Assembly (NCBI GenBank): GCA_036382775.1
Contig: DASVHD010000005.1
Span: forward strand, 31,386 to 95,385
Reading direction: 5' to 3'
DNA length: 64,000 bases
Origin: a bacterium
Lineage (GTDB): Bacteria; Hydrothermota; Tepidihabitantia; SM23-42; JAOAFX01
The translations under genes were made by a program, and so were the position numbers. A model generated the notes under the pieces. The model was not told the DNA's origin, did not search any database, and saw only the letters and a program-made list of their open reading frames with translations. Positions within the stretch are counted from its first letter, which is position 1, and each line of letters starts with the position of its first letter. Positions 25,286 through 34,395 of this stretch are shown one piece after another.

Positions 25286-27040
25286 ATGAAAACACCGATC
25301 AGACCTGCTATTTTCCTGCTTTTCTGCATTTCCATAGGTTTTTCCGTCATCCCCCTTGTCACGTCGCCCTCGTGGACCTCGAACGATAACGATTACTCGA
25401 CTGGCGGCGCCCTCTGCGACGTGACCATGGACCAGCAACTTGATTTTTGTATGGGCAACGGCAATGACATGGCGTCGAACTACAATGCCGTTTACGTTAA
25501 CGGCGGCGGGGCGCTTGAGACCGTAGCTTCATGGCGCTCGATCGAGACCGGATACTATTCGCACATCTCCATGGGCGACGTCGATAATGACGGCTACCCG
25601 GACATGGCGATCTCATACCTTGGCTCCGGCAGCACGAACCAGGGTCCCGTGAGCATTTACCGTAATTCGGGCACGGGCTTGAACACCACGGCCTGGTGGA
25701 CATCGACCGACAACTACAATTCCTTTGACTGCGCTCTTGGAGACGTTGATCTGGACGGCGACCTTGACATTGCGGTCGTGGCCGGTGATCCCTACAGCGG
25801 CATCACCGCGCCGGTGCGTATTTACCGCAATAACAGCGGCACCCTGGAAACAACCCCCTACTGGACATCGACCGATAACACGCCCAGCGATGCCTGCCGG
25901 TGGGTCGATCTGGACAACGATGGCTGGCTGGACCTCGTCGTCGGTTACCGCCGGAAGATCGCGGTGTTCACCAATGTCAACGGGACTCTGGAGACGACCG
26001 CTTCGTGGTCGACGACAACCCTGGGATGGGTGCTCCGGATCTCGGTCGGCGACTACAACAACGACGGCTACAAGGATATCGCGGTCGCCAATAACGGGCA
26101 GCTGAGCGGCGACCAGAGCCGCATTGAGGTGTACCGCAACAGCGGCGGCACGCTTCAGACGCCAGCCCAGTACGTCATGCTGACCGGCACTGACTACTGT
26201 TCGTGCGTGGAGTGGGGCGACGTCAACAACGACACCTGGCTTGACCTGGCGGCCGGCGGATGGTGGGAACCGGCCGTGGTCTTCGAAAATACGACCGGTT
26301 CGATCAACACCACGCCGGCGTGGTCTTACAACGGCGGAACGAACCTGGTCGGCGAAGCGGTGACCTGGGGCGATACGGACAATAGTTCGGTCGTCACGAC
26401 AACCGATTATTTTAGCGGCAACGGCAGCCGCAAGCTCTACTATTTATCGCGGCCTCCGGTCCAGTGGTTCGAGGAAGCACGGGTCGACAGCATGGTCGTG
26501 CCGCTTTCGGATTTCACCTACGACCGTTTGACCGGCTGGATCTCGTTCAAGAACGCGCCATCATCGGGGACGAACAACATTGAGATAAAGTATTCCTACG
26601 CGCGGTACCCTGACCTGGGTCTGACCAACTGGGACGAGAGTCACGGCAATTACCTTTTCAGCAATACGATCACGGGCGTTGAAGAAACGGCGGCGATCGA
26701 GCACGGTACTGCCGGAAATCTTAAATTGACCGCCTATCCCAATCCGTTCAGCGATATTACACGGATCAGCATAGCGCATGGAGCAAAGCAACAAAATCAC
26801 GTAGGGCAAGGCTTTAGCCTTGCTCAGGTTAGCAAACCTAAAGGTTTGCCCTACATAAGGATCTTCAATGCCGTAGGCCAGGTGATAAAATCATTTAACC
26901 ATTTAACAATTCAACCATTTAACCAAGTCACCTGGGATGGTACAGATAACAGTGGGAATTCCCTGCCCGCCGGTGTTTATATTGTCCAGGCCAGGTCCGA
27001 CCAGGGATCGGTCAGCGAAAAACTGATCCTGACAAGGTAG
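25286..27040 (+). CDS. Secreted FG-GAP/VCBS repeat protein with sorting-type tail
   Basis: 584 residues. Signal peptide (PAIFLLFCISIGFSVIPLV) and then a seven-bladed integrin-like propeller with calcium-loop motifs D-x-D-x-D-G: GDVDNDGYPDMAISY, GDVDLDGDLDIAVVAGD, VDLDNDGWLDLVVGY, GDYNNDGYKDIAVANN. The end is a C-terminal sorting-type domain: AYPNPFSDITRISI, IRIFNAVGQV, LPAGVYIVQA, KLILTR. Between SIAHG and IRIFN lies an extra in-frame 54-bp palindromic repeat (26801-26854), and after it a low-complexity stretch (26894-26925). Both interrupt the tail domain. The start has a strong AAGGAGG. Confidence 0.82.
   Translation: MKTPIRPAIFLLFCISIGFSVIPLVTSPSWTSNDNDYSTGGALCDVTMDQQLDFCMGNGNDMASNYNAVYVNGGGALETVASWRSIETGYYSHISMGDVDNDGYPDMAISYLGSGSTNQGPVSIYRNSGTGLNTTAWWTSTDNYNSFDCALGDVDLDGDLDIAVVAGDPYSGITAPVRIYRNNSGTLETTPYWTSTDNTPSDACRWVDLDNDGWLDLVVGYRRKIAVFTNVNGTLETTASWSTTTLGWVLRISVGDYNNDGYKDIAVANNGQLSGDQSRIEVYRNSGGTLQTPAQYVMLTGTDYCSCVEWGDVNNDTWLDLAAGGWWEPAVVFENTTGSINTTPAWSYNGGTNLVGEAVTWGDTDNSSVVTTTDYFSGNGSRKLYYLSRPPVQWFEEARVDSMVVPLSDFTYDRLTGWISFKNAPSSGTNNIEIKYSYARYPDLGLTNWDESHGNYLFSNTITGVEETAAIEHGTAGNLKLTAYPNPFSDITRISIAHGAKQQNHVGQGFSLAQVSKPKGLPYIRIFNAVGQVIKSFNHLTIQPFNQVTWDGTDNSGNSLPAGVYIVQARSDQGSVSEKLILTR
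26801..26854. repeat. Two-hairpin palindromic element inside a coding region, copy 2
   Basis: The ends GTAGGGCAA (26801-26809) and TTGCCCTAC (26846-26854) are perfect inverted repeats. Inside are AAGGCTTTAGCCTT and AAACCTAAAGGTTT. It is 54 bp long, a multiple of three, and reads through in frame within the FG-GAP gene. Confidence 0.8.
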
Positions 27041-27163
27041 TTGTTTATATTTGCCTGATATCCTGACTTACTGTTATTTTTATCTTCTTACCCTCTTAAC
27101 CTCTAATATCCTGACTTCACTGCCAATCAATGAACAGCAGAAATGATTGGTGTCCCTGTGGGA

Positions 27164-28732
27164 CTAGTACATCTGCCTCTGGATATCGACCTCGGGCGGA
27201 GCTTCGACCGTGAATGCCACGCTGATGACAAATTCACCATTTGCCGCTATCGGGGCATCCCAGTAGTAGATACCGCGATCTTTATCTTCCCGCGTCGGTT
27301 TTGGCTCCAGTTTGACGTCGCCAACCTTGATCGAGGCGTCCTGCGAGACCGGCACCATATCGACGATCGTGCAGGTTATCTCCTGATCATGGAAATTCTT
27401 CACTGAGTTCTCGTAGACGATATCGTACTTTGTTGTATTCTTGAAAAGACCGCCTTTGGAGACCCTTGATTTTTTTAATTCCCTTTTTACTTTGACCCGT
27501 TCATCCACACCGAAAAAAGTCCTGATAGATTCATCCGGCGCCACGGTCGGGAAATAGGACCTGCCGGTGTAATCGTCGCCGACGTAAGTATTGGCATCGC
27601 CGGCAAGGAAGAGAAAATCGGTACTGTTGTTCATTTCACCGCTCAGGTACGCCTTCATATCCAGCCGCGGAACCGTGAAAAAAGCAAATTGCGCGCCCAT
27701 CTGTCGGGCCGTGATCGCCATTTTCTTCTCGGCTTCACCGCTGGCAATGCTGTACCGACGCGGTAAAGGATACCAGACGCCGATACCGGTCTCCACGACC
27801 TGGGCCTGCTGCTCACCGACCAGCACCGAAGATTCGCTAACGGCCTCTTTTGGCGCTCCGGCCGGCCGCCGCTCGGCATCATACCCGCCGTAGTCTTCGC
27901 CCCGGTAACTGTATATGTACCACGGCTCGGTCGCCGGCGCGTACCCGCCGTAAGAAGGCGCGGCCGTGGATAGAACGACGCGCACGTTGTCCCAATCTTC
28001 GCCGGTCCGCTGGCTGATCTTGCCGTAATAGTCGACTTCGATCTTCTTGTCCGCGGGATCCGCCCGCAGTTCGTAGTAAGTTCGCCAGCTGGCGCCGAAC
28101 ACGATATAATCTAGTTCGATCGTATAGGTCTGTGCGTTTTTCGGTTTTGCGTCAAAAACAACGGCCTTGCGGTTCTCCACTGACGCCCTGGTATTATCAA
28201 GTTCCAATTTCAAAGCATTCATCTTTTCCTGGAGATCGATCCGCGTCCGCTCGATCTCAGCGGTCCGCATCTTAGCGGCCAGCAGACCGTCAACAATGAA
28301 CTTAAGGCCCACGTCCCAGGCGGTGGGTGCGATCTTGCCGGTGTACATTTCCTTGGATATGACGTCGGAAGCGCCCGCGGCCACGGTTTGCAGGAATTTC
28401 TCCTTGTCTTTCAGTACGGTCAGCTCGTCGCTCAACACGCGGTCGCGGATCTCAAGCTCGCGGATGCGCGCCTGCAACTCCTTGATCTTGGGATGGGGTT
28501 CTTTCAAGTAACCCGTCTTGACCTGCACTTCACCGATGGTCAAACCCTGCGCTTTAACGCGCACTGACTGGTCATCGATGGATCCGGGCAGGTCCGGGAA
28601 AACGATATCGGTCGCGTTCTCAAGATAAACGCTGGCCTTCCGCGCAACAATGACCCGGTCCGAGTACATGACGACCGAATCGATCTTAGAATCGACCTGC
28701 AGTCCGACTAACATAAGCATCAATGGGATCAT
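27164..28732 (-). CDS. DUF4139 domain protein (MuiA-like)
   Basis: 522 residues with AGGAGG before the ATG. Short signal (MIPLMLMLVGLQV). Residues 20-200 are the N-terminal DUF4140-like part, with a coiled coil (KELQARIRELEIRDRVLSDE). The DUF4139 part begins near 215 with YTIELDYIVFGASWRTYYEL and ends VISVAFTVEAPPEVD. The family is usually predicted to be periplasmic or outer-membrane associated; the MuiA name comes from a mucoidy-inhibitor annotation, and the mechanism is not known. No neighbour gives a clear link. Confidence 0.82.
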   Translation of the reverse strand: MIPLMLMLVGLQVDSKIDSVVMYSDRVIVARKASVYLENATDIVFPDLPGSIDDQSVRVKAQGLTIGEVQVKTGYLKEPHPKIKELQARIRELEIRDRVLSDELTVLKDKEKFLQTVAAGASDVISKEMYTGKIAPTAWDVGLKFIVDGLLAAKMRTAEIERTRIDLQEKMNALKLELDNTRASVENRKAVVFDAKPKNAQTYTIELDYIVFGASWRTYYELRADPADKKIEVDYYGKISQRTGEDWDNVRVVLSTAAPSYGGYAPATEPWYIYSYRGEDYGGYDAERRPAGAPKEAVSESSVLVGEQQAQVVETGIGVWYPLPRRYSIASGEAEKKMAITARQMGAQFAFFTVPRLDMKAYLSGEMNNSTDFLFLAGDANTYVGDDYTGRSYFPTVAPDESIRTFFGVDERVKVKRELKKSRVSKGGLFKNTTKYDIVYENSVKNFHDQEITCTIVDMVPVSQDASIKVGDVKLEPKPTREDKDRGIYYWDAPIAANGEFVISVAFTVEAPPEVDIQRQMY

Positions 28733-28851
28733 GTGTCCTCCTTGTTAAATCAAATTGATATGTGCATCATGCACGTCGATAAGTCTAGCTAGAAAACGCA
28801 TGAAGTCAACGGCAAAATTGGTTAAAATTTTCACGGCTTGATGAGAGTAAA

Positions 28852-28927
28852 TGTAGCCGCACCCTTCAGGGTGCGTTTTTGTTGATGAATCATAAAAACA
28901 CAGCGCAGGTTGCAACCTGCGGCTACA
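28852..28927. repeat. Two-hairpin palindromic element, copy 3
   Basis: The ends TGTAGCCGCA (28852-28861) and TGCGGCTACA (28918-28927) are perfect inverted repeats. Inside are GCACCCTTCAGGGTGC and GCAGGTTGCAACCTGC. It lies between two diverging genes. The rest of 28733-29103 is AT-rich, with no other feature I can support. Confidence 0.75.
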
Positions 28928-29072
28928 ACTGAAGATATCATTGTCATCATTTTGTTATCACGGTGCCGACTTATGCATGTTACATTATCAAACTTTGAAT
29001 AAATTTAATGGCTGGTTATCCCGTTAGGGATCGTTTGTACCTATGAGAATTTTAATGAAAAACGACGTAATC

Positions 29073-29100
29073 TTGACAGGTGCGTTAAAGTAAGTAAAAT
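29073..29100 (+). promoter_or_regulatory. Promoter for the CDF exporter gene
   Basis: TTGACA (29073-29078), 16 bp, TAAAAT (29095-29100). The first ATG (29104) is only three bases past the box; the next (29116) is fifteen. Confidence 0.65.
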
Positions 29101-29115
29101 CCTATGGGTAAGTGC

Positions 29116-30027
29116 ATGAACGAACCACCTGAACACAGTCATCCCCAGCATGAGATCAGCGGCTGCAAACTGATCGGCGCCGTCGTGCTCAACATCATCA
29201 TTACGATCGCGGAGGTTATCGGCGGCTTTGTATCGGGGAGCCTTTCGCTCTTATCGGACGCCGCCCACAACCTGAGCGACAGCGTGTCGCTCATCATCAG
29301 TTATTTCGCGTTCCGCCTGAGCAAGAGGGAAAGCACGGCCCAAAAGACCTACGGCTACAAACGGGCCGAGATCCTGGCTGCGCTGTTCAACGCCTCGGTG
29401 CTGGTGGTCATTATATTCTTCCTTTTCCGGGAAGCATACCTGCGGTTTTTCAACCCGGTCCATATCAATGGCCTGCTCATGATCATCGTGGCGTCGATCG
29501 GCCTGGTCGCCAACCTGGCCGCGGTCATGCTCCTGAAAAAGGACGCGGCCGCGAACCTGAATATCCGGTCCTCGTACCTCCACCTGCTGGCCGATACATT
29601 TTCTTCCGTGGGCGTGGTGCTGGGCGGCTTTTTTGTCTATTTTTTCAAAATAACCTGGGTCGACCCTTTGCTCACGGTCATGATCGGCCTGTACATACTT
29701 AAGGAAAGCTACGTTATCGTCAAGCAGACCGTTAATATCCTGATGCAGTCGACACCCGAAGCGATCGACGTCATGAAGGTTAAGTGCGCGATCGAGGAGA
29801 TCCCTGAAGTCCGCAACCTCCATCATGTGCACGTCTGGCAGGCTAACGATACCGATATTTATTTTGAAGGGCATGTCGATGTCTACGAAGATTACTGTGT
29901 AAGCAGGATCTCGGATATCTACAAAAACATCGAATCGATCCTGCACGACCGGTTCGGCGTTCGCCATTCGACGATCCAGATCGAGTTCGGCACCTGCGAG
30001 AACAAGGACATCATCAAAACATGCTAA
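29116..30027 (+). CDS. CDF-family cation (zinc/cobalt) exporter
   Basis: 303 residues from the ATG at 29116. The ATG at 29104 would lie before the expected transcription start. A histidine-rich N-terminus (EHSHPQHE) precedes six TM helices. Metal-site motifs are in helix 2 (SDAAHNLSDS, H-x3-D) and helix 5 (HLLADTFSS, H-x3-D). The C-terminal cytoplasmic domain (VRNLHHVHVWQANDTD) has the usual dimer fold. It exchanges Zn2+ or Co2+ for protons and confers metal tolerance. No metal-responsive regulator is next to it. Confidence 0.92.
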   Translation: MNEPPEHSHPQHEISGCKLIGAVVLNIIITIAEVIGGFVSGSLSLLSDAAHNLSDSVSLIISYFAFRLSKRESTAQKTYGYKRAEILAALFNASVLVVIIFFLFREAYLRFFNPVHINGLLMIIVASIGLVANLAAVMLLKKDAAANLNIRSSYLHLLADTFSSVGVVLGGFFVYFFKITWVDPLLTVMIGLYILKESYVIVKQTVNILMQSTPEAIDVMKVKCAIEEIPEVRNLHHVHVWQANDTDIYFEGHVDVYEDYCVSRISDIYKNIESILHDRFGVRHSTIQIEFGTCENKDIIKTC

Positions 30028-30163
30028 TAAATGGTCATACGTTGATGGGCATCGATGCCAGTTTGGTCAATGGGCTTGGTCATAGGTTTTGGACAAAAAA
30101 CAAGAACCAAAAACCACGACCATTCCGACTTCCAAACCCGATAACTTTTAATCATTTTTCAAG

Positions 30164-31540
30164 ATGGCATTGACTTTTATTGGCGCGGCACGGACCGTCA
30201 CCGGCTCGCTCTATCTGGTCGAGTACGACCACCAGAAATTCCTGATGGAATGCGGTCTGTACCAGGGACACCGGGATGAGGCCGAAAGGATCAACTGCAC
30301 GTTCCCGTTCAAACCCAAAGAAATAAAAGCCGTTATCCTGTCCCACGCGCATCTTGACCATTCGGGGAACCTGCCGAGCCTGGTAAAGCGCGGATTCGAA
30401 GGCCCGGTCTACTGCACGCCGGCAACGACCGATATCGCATCCCTGCTCCTGATGGACTCGGCACGCTTGCAGGAAAACGACATCGCGTACTTTAATAAAA
30501 AACAAGCCCAGCACAACCGGCCCCTGAAAGAACCACTGTATACTTCAGCTGACGCCGAAACCGCTATCCGGAAATTCATGTCGGTGAACTACCAGACCGC
30601 GTTCGAACCGGTATCGGGCGTCTGGGCGTCACTTTACGACGCCGGCCACATTTTGGGATCATCCCAGATCGTGATCGAGCTCGGCAAGACCAGGATCCTG
30701 TACAGCGGTGACCTGGGCCGGAAGAACATGCCGATCATCAAAGACCCGGCGCGTGTCAGCGACATTGACTACCTGATAATGGAATCCACTTACGGCAGCC
30801 GGCTGCACACGTCCTTCGATGAAATGACCGGGGAACTCAAAGATCTGATCGATGAAGGCATAGCCCGGGGGAGCAAAATAATTATCCCGGCTTTTGCCGT
30901 CGAACGGACCCAACTGCTCATTACCATGCTCAAGGACCTGTATACCCAGGGAACGATCAAGGATGTGCCGGTCTACATTGACAGCCCGCTGGCCACGAAT
31001 GTAACGGATGTTTTCAAGCGCCACCCCGAATGTTTCGACGAAGAGACCTATAAGATCTTCGAGCGCGATGACCCGTTCAATTTTCCCAAACTCCACTATA
31101 CCCTCGATACGGAAGATTCAAAACGCCTTAATACGATGCCTGGATCAATGATCATCATTTCGGCATCGGGCATGTGCGAAGGAGGAAGGATACTCCACCA
31201 CCTCATCCATTCGATCAGCGATCCAAACACGATCATCATCATCACTGGATTTCAGGCGCGCGGCACTCTGGGACGCAGGATCCTGGACGGAGTGAGCGCG
31301 GTTCAGATCTTCAATGAGTCTTATGATGTGAAAGCGAAGATCCATTACATGAGCGGATTATCCGCGCATGGCGACTCGCGGGATCTGCTGGAATATGTTA
31401 AGGTCTTGAACAGCCCGCGTCTTAAATGCGTCTATCTCGTGCACGGGGACATCGAGGAATCAGTGCCGCTAAAGCAGAAGATCGAGGAACTGGGTATTAA
31501 AGTGGAGATCCCGCAGACGATGCAGCAGGTCGCGATTTGA
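30164..31540 (+). CDS. Beta-CASP metallo-hydrolase (RNA-processing type)
   Basis: 458 residues. The metallo-beta-lactamase motifs are all present: HAHLDHSG (H-x-H-x-D-H), DAGHILGSSQI, YSGDLG. The beta-CASP domain follows, with ESTYG, PAFAVERTQ and SGMCEGGRI, then the RMMBL end (GLSAHGDSRDLLEYV). It is related to the CPSF73/YsiA-type RNA nucleases, likely acting in RNA maturation or decay. No ribosome-binding site is clear before the ATG at 30164. Confidence 0.92.
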   Translation: MALTFIGAARTVTGSLYLVEYDHQKFLMECGLYQGHRDEAERINCTFPFKPKEIKAVILSHAHLDHSGNLPSLVKRGFEGPVYCTPATTDIASLLLMDSARLQENDIAYFNKKQAQHNRPLKEPLYTSADAETAIRKFMSVNYQTAFEPVSGVWASLYDAGHILGSSQIVIELGKTRILYSGDLGRKNMPIIKDPARVSDIDYLIMESTYGSRLHTSFDEMTGELKDLIDEGIARGSKIIIPAFAVERTQLLITMLKDLYTQGTIKDVPVYIDSPLATNVTDVFKRHPECFDEETYKIFERDDPFNFPKLHYTLDTEDSKRLNTMPGSMIIISASGMCEGGRILHHLIHSISDPNTIIIITGFQARGTLGRRILDGVSAVQIFNESYDVKAKIHYMSGLSAHGDSRDLLEYVKVLNSPRLKCVYLVHGDIEESVPLKQKIEELGIKVEIPQTMQQVAI

Positions 31541-31592
31541 GCGGCAGTGATTAATTTTTAAACACACTTATCTAATCTCTACATACAATTCC

Positions 31593-31620
31593 TTGACAAT
31601 ATTGTTTTTTCTGGTAAACT
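31593..31620 (+). promoter_or_regulatory. Promoter for the acyl-CoA dehydrogenase pair
   Basis: TTGACA (31593-31598), 16 bp, TAAACT (31615-31620). A leader of about 52 nt contains TAGC-type simple repeats and ends in AAAGGAG before the ATG at 31680. Confidence 0.6.
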
Positions 31621-31679
31621 ATACACCTATCTACTATTAGCTGTCTGCTATAAGCTGTTAGCTGGTTGAAAGGAGTTTT

Positions 31680-32840
31680 ATGGATTATTTTCTAACTTCT
31701 GAAGAAAAAGCCCTGAAAGAAAAAGTACGGGCATTCACAGAAAAACTTGTTGTGCCAATGCTGGATGAACTGGATATCAAAGCTGAGTTTCCGACCGAGA
31801 TCGTCAAAGAGTTCGGGAAACAGGGTCTTTTTAGGATCTTCGTACCCGCGCAGTACGGCGGTACCGGCGCCAAGATCATGGACATGTGCATCGCCTGCGA
31901 AGAAGTCGGACGCATCTGTGCCGGTGTCGCGACGGCGTACGCGGTCGGCGCGCTGGGTTCAGGCCCGATCGTTTATTTTGCCAGCGAAGAGCAGAAACAG
32001 AAATACCTGCCCTTGATCGCGTCGGGCGAAAAACTGTGCGCGTTCGGCCTGACCGAAGCCCAGGCCGGCAGCGACGTCGCCAATATGAAGACGACTGCGC
32101 GTAAAGAAGGCGATTATTATGTTCTTAACGGCATCAAACAATTCATATCCAACGGCAGCATCTCGGACGTGTACGTGGTCCTGGCGGCGACGGATAAAAC
32201 CCGGGGAGCCCGCGGCATTTCGGCGTTCATCGTCGAAAACGGCACGGGTGGTTTAACGTTCGGCCGGCATGAGAATAAACTCGGGATTCGGACCTCCACG
32301 ACCACTGAACTGGTCTTTGAGGATTGCCGTGTGCCGAAACAGAACCTTATGGGCAAGGAAGGCATGGGGTTCATCTACACGATGAGAAATTTTGACCGGG
32401 CACGGCCCGGTGTCGGCGCGATCGGTCTTGGCACAGCCCAGGGTGCTTATGAAAACGTGCTCGCTTTTGCCGGCAAACATGACCTGCTCAATGATCAATA
32501 TATCCAGCGCAAACTCGCGGATATGGCAACGGAGATAGAAGCCGGACGGGCGCTCATTCATGCTGCGGCGCGCACGATCGATTCAGGATACAAAGGATTT
32601 TCAAAAGCATCCTCATTCTCCAAGCTCTATCCCACTGATCTCGCGATGAAGTGCGCGCTCGAAGCCATTGATATCATGGGGCCGTACAGTATCCTGCGCG
32701 AGTACAAAGTTGAAAAAATGCTGAGGGACGCCAAGATCACGCAGATCTACGAAGGCACCAACCAGATCCAGCGCCAGGTGATCGCGTTGGAACTGATCCG
32801 CGAAACCGGTACCGGTAAAAGGACTGATCATGGAATTTAA
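31680..32840 (+). CDS. Acyl-CoA dehydrogenase, catalytic subunit type
   Basis: 386 residues, the usual length. The FAD-loop motif is FGLTEAQAGSDV, with IKQFISNG following, and the flavin/substrate segment ASSFSKLYPTDLAMKC. The catalytic base is present as Glu in QIYEGTNQIQRQV. It would oxidise an acyl-CoA at the alpha-beta bond and pass electrons to an electron-transfer flavoprotein, whose genes are not in the window. It overlaps the second dehydrogenase by 11 bp. Confidence 0.93.
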   Translation: MDYFLTSEEKALKEKVRAFTEKLVVPMLDELDIKAEFPTEIVKEFGKQGLFRIFVPAQYGGTGAKIMDMCIACEEVGRICAGVATAYAVGALGSGPIVYFASEEQKQKYLPLIASGEKLCAFGLTEAQAGSDVANMKTTARKEGDYYVLNGIKQFISNGSISDVYVVLAATDKTRGARGISAFIVENGTGGLTFGRHENKLGIRTSTTTELVFEDCRVPKQNLMGKEGMGFIYTMRNFDRARPGVGAIGLGTAQGAYENVLAFAGKHDLLNDQYIQRKLADMATEIEAGRALIHAAARTIDSGYKGFSKASSFSKLYPTDLAMKCALEAIDIMGPYSILREYKVEKMLRDAKITQIYEGTNQIQRQVIALELIRETGTGKRTDHGI

Positions 32841-33933
32841 TAAAGAAACCGCGTTACTGCAGGCTGAATTCAGAAAATTCGCCAAGGATGTGATCGCCCC
32901 GAAAGTCGATGATCACGATAAAAAGGGAGAAGTCCCCCGGGAGTTCATTCTCAAACTGTCGGAGATGGGCATGCTCGGCGCCCTGGTACCCGAATCATGC
33001 GGCGGGGTTGCCCTTGATACCCTGGGCACCGTCGTCGCGCTCGAGGAGATCAGTAAGGTCTGCCCATCTACCGGCCTGATCCTGGCCGTACATAATGGCC
33101 TGTTCGCGTACCCGATCGTAAAATTCGGCACTGACGCACAGAGATCAAAATACCTGCCGCAAGCGTGTGGCGGCGAAGTGGTCGGTGGTTTCGCGGAAAT
33201 GGCGGCTAATGAATTGCTGGTCGCGGCGGCCACAGGCAGCAGCCAATATACGATCAGCGGTCAAAATCAACTGCTCCTTAACGGCGAGCTCAATGGACCG
33301 TTCGTTCTTTCGATACCCCTTCCCGGATCCGATGCTTCCACATTCAGCATAATCGATCCCGGCTGCCCCGGTGTCAAAATCACGAAAAATACGACTATTA
33401 TCGGCATGAAAGCTTCAGGGATCGCGGATGTCCGATTCCAGGATGCGCTCGTCAACAGCGGCGCGATCCTGGGCGTGGACCGGCAAGGCCAGGAGATCAC
33501 CGCTGATGTCCGCAACATCGTTCGTCTTTTGTTCGCGTCCATCGCCCTTGGCATAAGCCAGGGCGCGTATGAGAATGCGCTCAAATATGCCAAAGAACGC
33601 GTCCAGTTCGGCGAGCCGATCGCCAATTTCGGCATGGTCCGAGAGATGCTCGCGGACATGGCGGTCAAGATCGAATCGGTCAGGCTTCTCACCTATGATG
33701 CGGCACTGGCGCGCGACGCCCAGAAAGATTTTTCCAAAGCGGCGGCGATTGCCCACCTTGTCGCGGCGCAGTCTGTTGCCGACATCACGAACAACGCGAT
33801 CCAGATCTACGGCGGCTACGGTTACATGAAAGATTACCCCGTGGAGCGTTATTTCCGCGATGCTCAGGTCATTCGAGTCTTGTGCGGCACGTCACGACTG
33901 GACAAAGAATTCATCGCGGCCAAAATAATATAA
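32830..33933 (+). CDS. Divergent acyl-CoA dehydrogenase lacking the catalytic Glu
   Basis: 367 residues with the same overall fold (EEISKVCPSTGLILAVHNG, YEDY-like YGGYGYMKDYPVERYFRD). The position that holds Glu in its neighbour (IYEGT) reads VLCGTS, so the base is missing. The FAD loop (GFAEMAANELLV) and the region after it are also poorly conserved. It overlaps the active gene by 11 bp, so the two are translated together. The layout recalls alpha2-beta2 acyl-CoA dehydrogenases in which only one chain keeps the catalytic residue, but that is inference. Confidence 0.8.
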   Translation: MEFNKETALLQAEFRKFAKDVIAPKVDDHDKKGEVPREFILKLSEMGMLGALVPESCGGVALDTLGTVVALEEISKVCPSTGLILAVHNGLFAYPIVKFGTDAQRSKYLPQACGGEVVGGFAEMAANELLVAAATGSSQYTISGQNQLLLNGELNGPFVLSIPLPGSDASTFSIIDPGCPGVKITKNTTIIGMKASGIADVRFQDALVNSGAILGVDRQGQEITADVRNIVRLLFASIALGISQGAYENALKYAKERVQFGEPIANFGMVREMLADMAVKIESVRLLTYDAALARDAQKDFSKAAAIAHLVAAQSVADITNNAIQIYGGYGYMKDYPVERYFRDAQVIRVLCGTSRLDKEFIAAKII

Positions 33934-33956
33934 ATTCCGGTACTTGTGCCGGAAGC

Positions 33957-33984
33957 TTGACTTTTGTCTTTTTACGCATATAAT
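33957..33984 (+). promoter_or_regulatory. Promoter for the ferredoxin gene
   Basis: TTGACT (33957-33962), 16 bp, TATAAT (33979-33984). AAGGAGG stands in a leader of about 20 nt. Confidence 0.75.
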
Positions 33985-34008
33985 AATCCCTTGAATTAAG
34001 GAGGCATA

Positions 34009-34215
34009 ATGGCTTACAAGATCAATGAAGATTGCACTGGCTGCGGACTCTGCGAACCCGAGTGCCCGGTACAGGCGATCACAGCCGGTGATCCGATCTA
34101 TACGATAGATTTTAGCAAATGCGTGGAGTGCGTCGGGCATTTTGACGAACCTCAGTGCGTTGCTGTGTGCCCGGTCGCTGCTTGTATACCGGACCCGGAA
34201 CACCCGAAAAAGTAG
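34009..34215 (+). CDS. 2[4Fe-4S] ferredoxin, YfhL type
   Basis: 68 residues. The first cluster motif is CTGCGLCEPECP. The second is CVECVGHFDEPQCVAVCP, in which the spacing between the second and third Cys is enlarged by the insert GHFDEPQ, as in YfhL-type ferredoxins. The final Cys (AACIPDP) is extra. An electron carrier; it follows the acyl-CoA dehydrogenases but has its own promoter, so a joint function is only a guess. Confidence 0.93.
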   Translation: MAYKINEDCTGCGLCEPECPVQAITAGDPIYTIDFSKCVECVGHFDEPQCVAVCPVAACIPDPEHPKK

Positions 34216-34226
34216 TATATCAGCAG

Positions 34227-34274
34227 GTCCCAAAGGGACACCATTTATCAGTAGAGCAAGGCTTTAGCCTTGCT
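34227..34274. repeat. Dispersed palindromic fragments
   Basis: GGTCCC-AAA-GGGACACC (34227-34243) also occurs in altered forms at about 25152 and 27147. AGCAAGGCTTTAGCCTTGCT (34255-34274) is one hairpin of the two-hairpin family, standing alone. The remaining bases to 34395 carry repeats of the ATCAGGATACC kind that recur at 61378-61500. Confidence 0.6.
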
Positions 34275-34395
34275 AATGAAGTCAGGTTATCAGTTAGCAG
34301 GCTATCAGCGATCAGGATACCAGTTTTTTATTACAGTTGGTTGTCCTGTGGCCGTATTAAACTAATATTCTGATAATCTGGTATCCTGATATACT

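Noticed and set aside
30171..30176. TTGACT box near the beta-CASP gene
   Set aside because: It lies inside the coding region, downstream of the start codon, with no matching -10 box.
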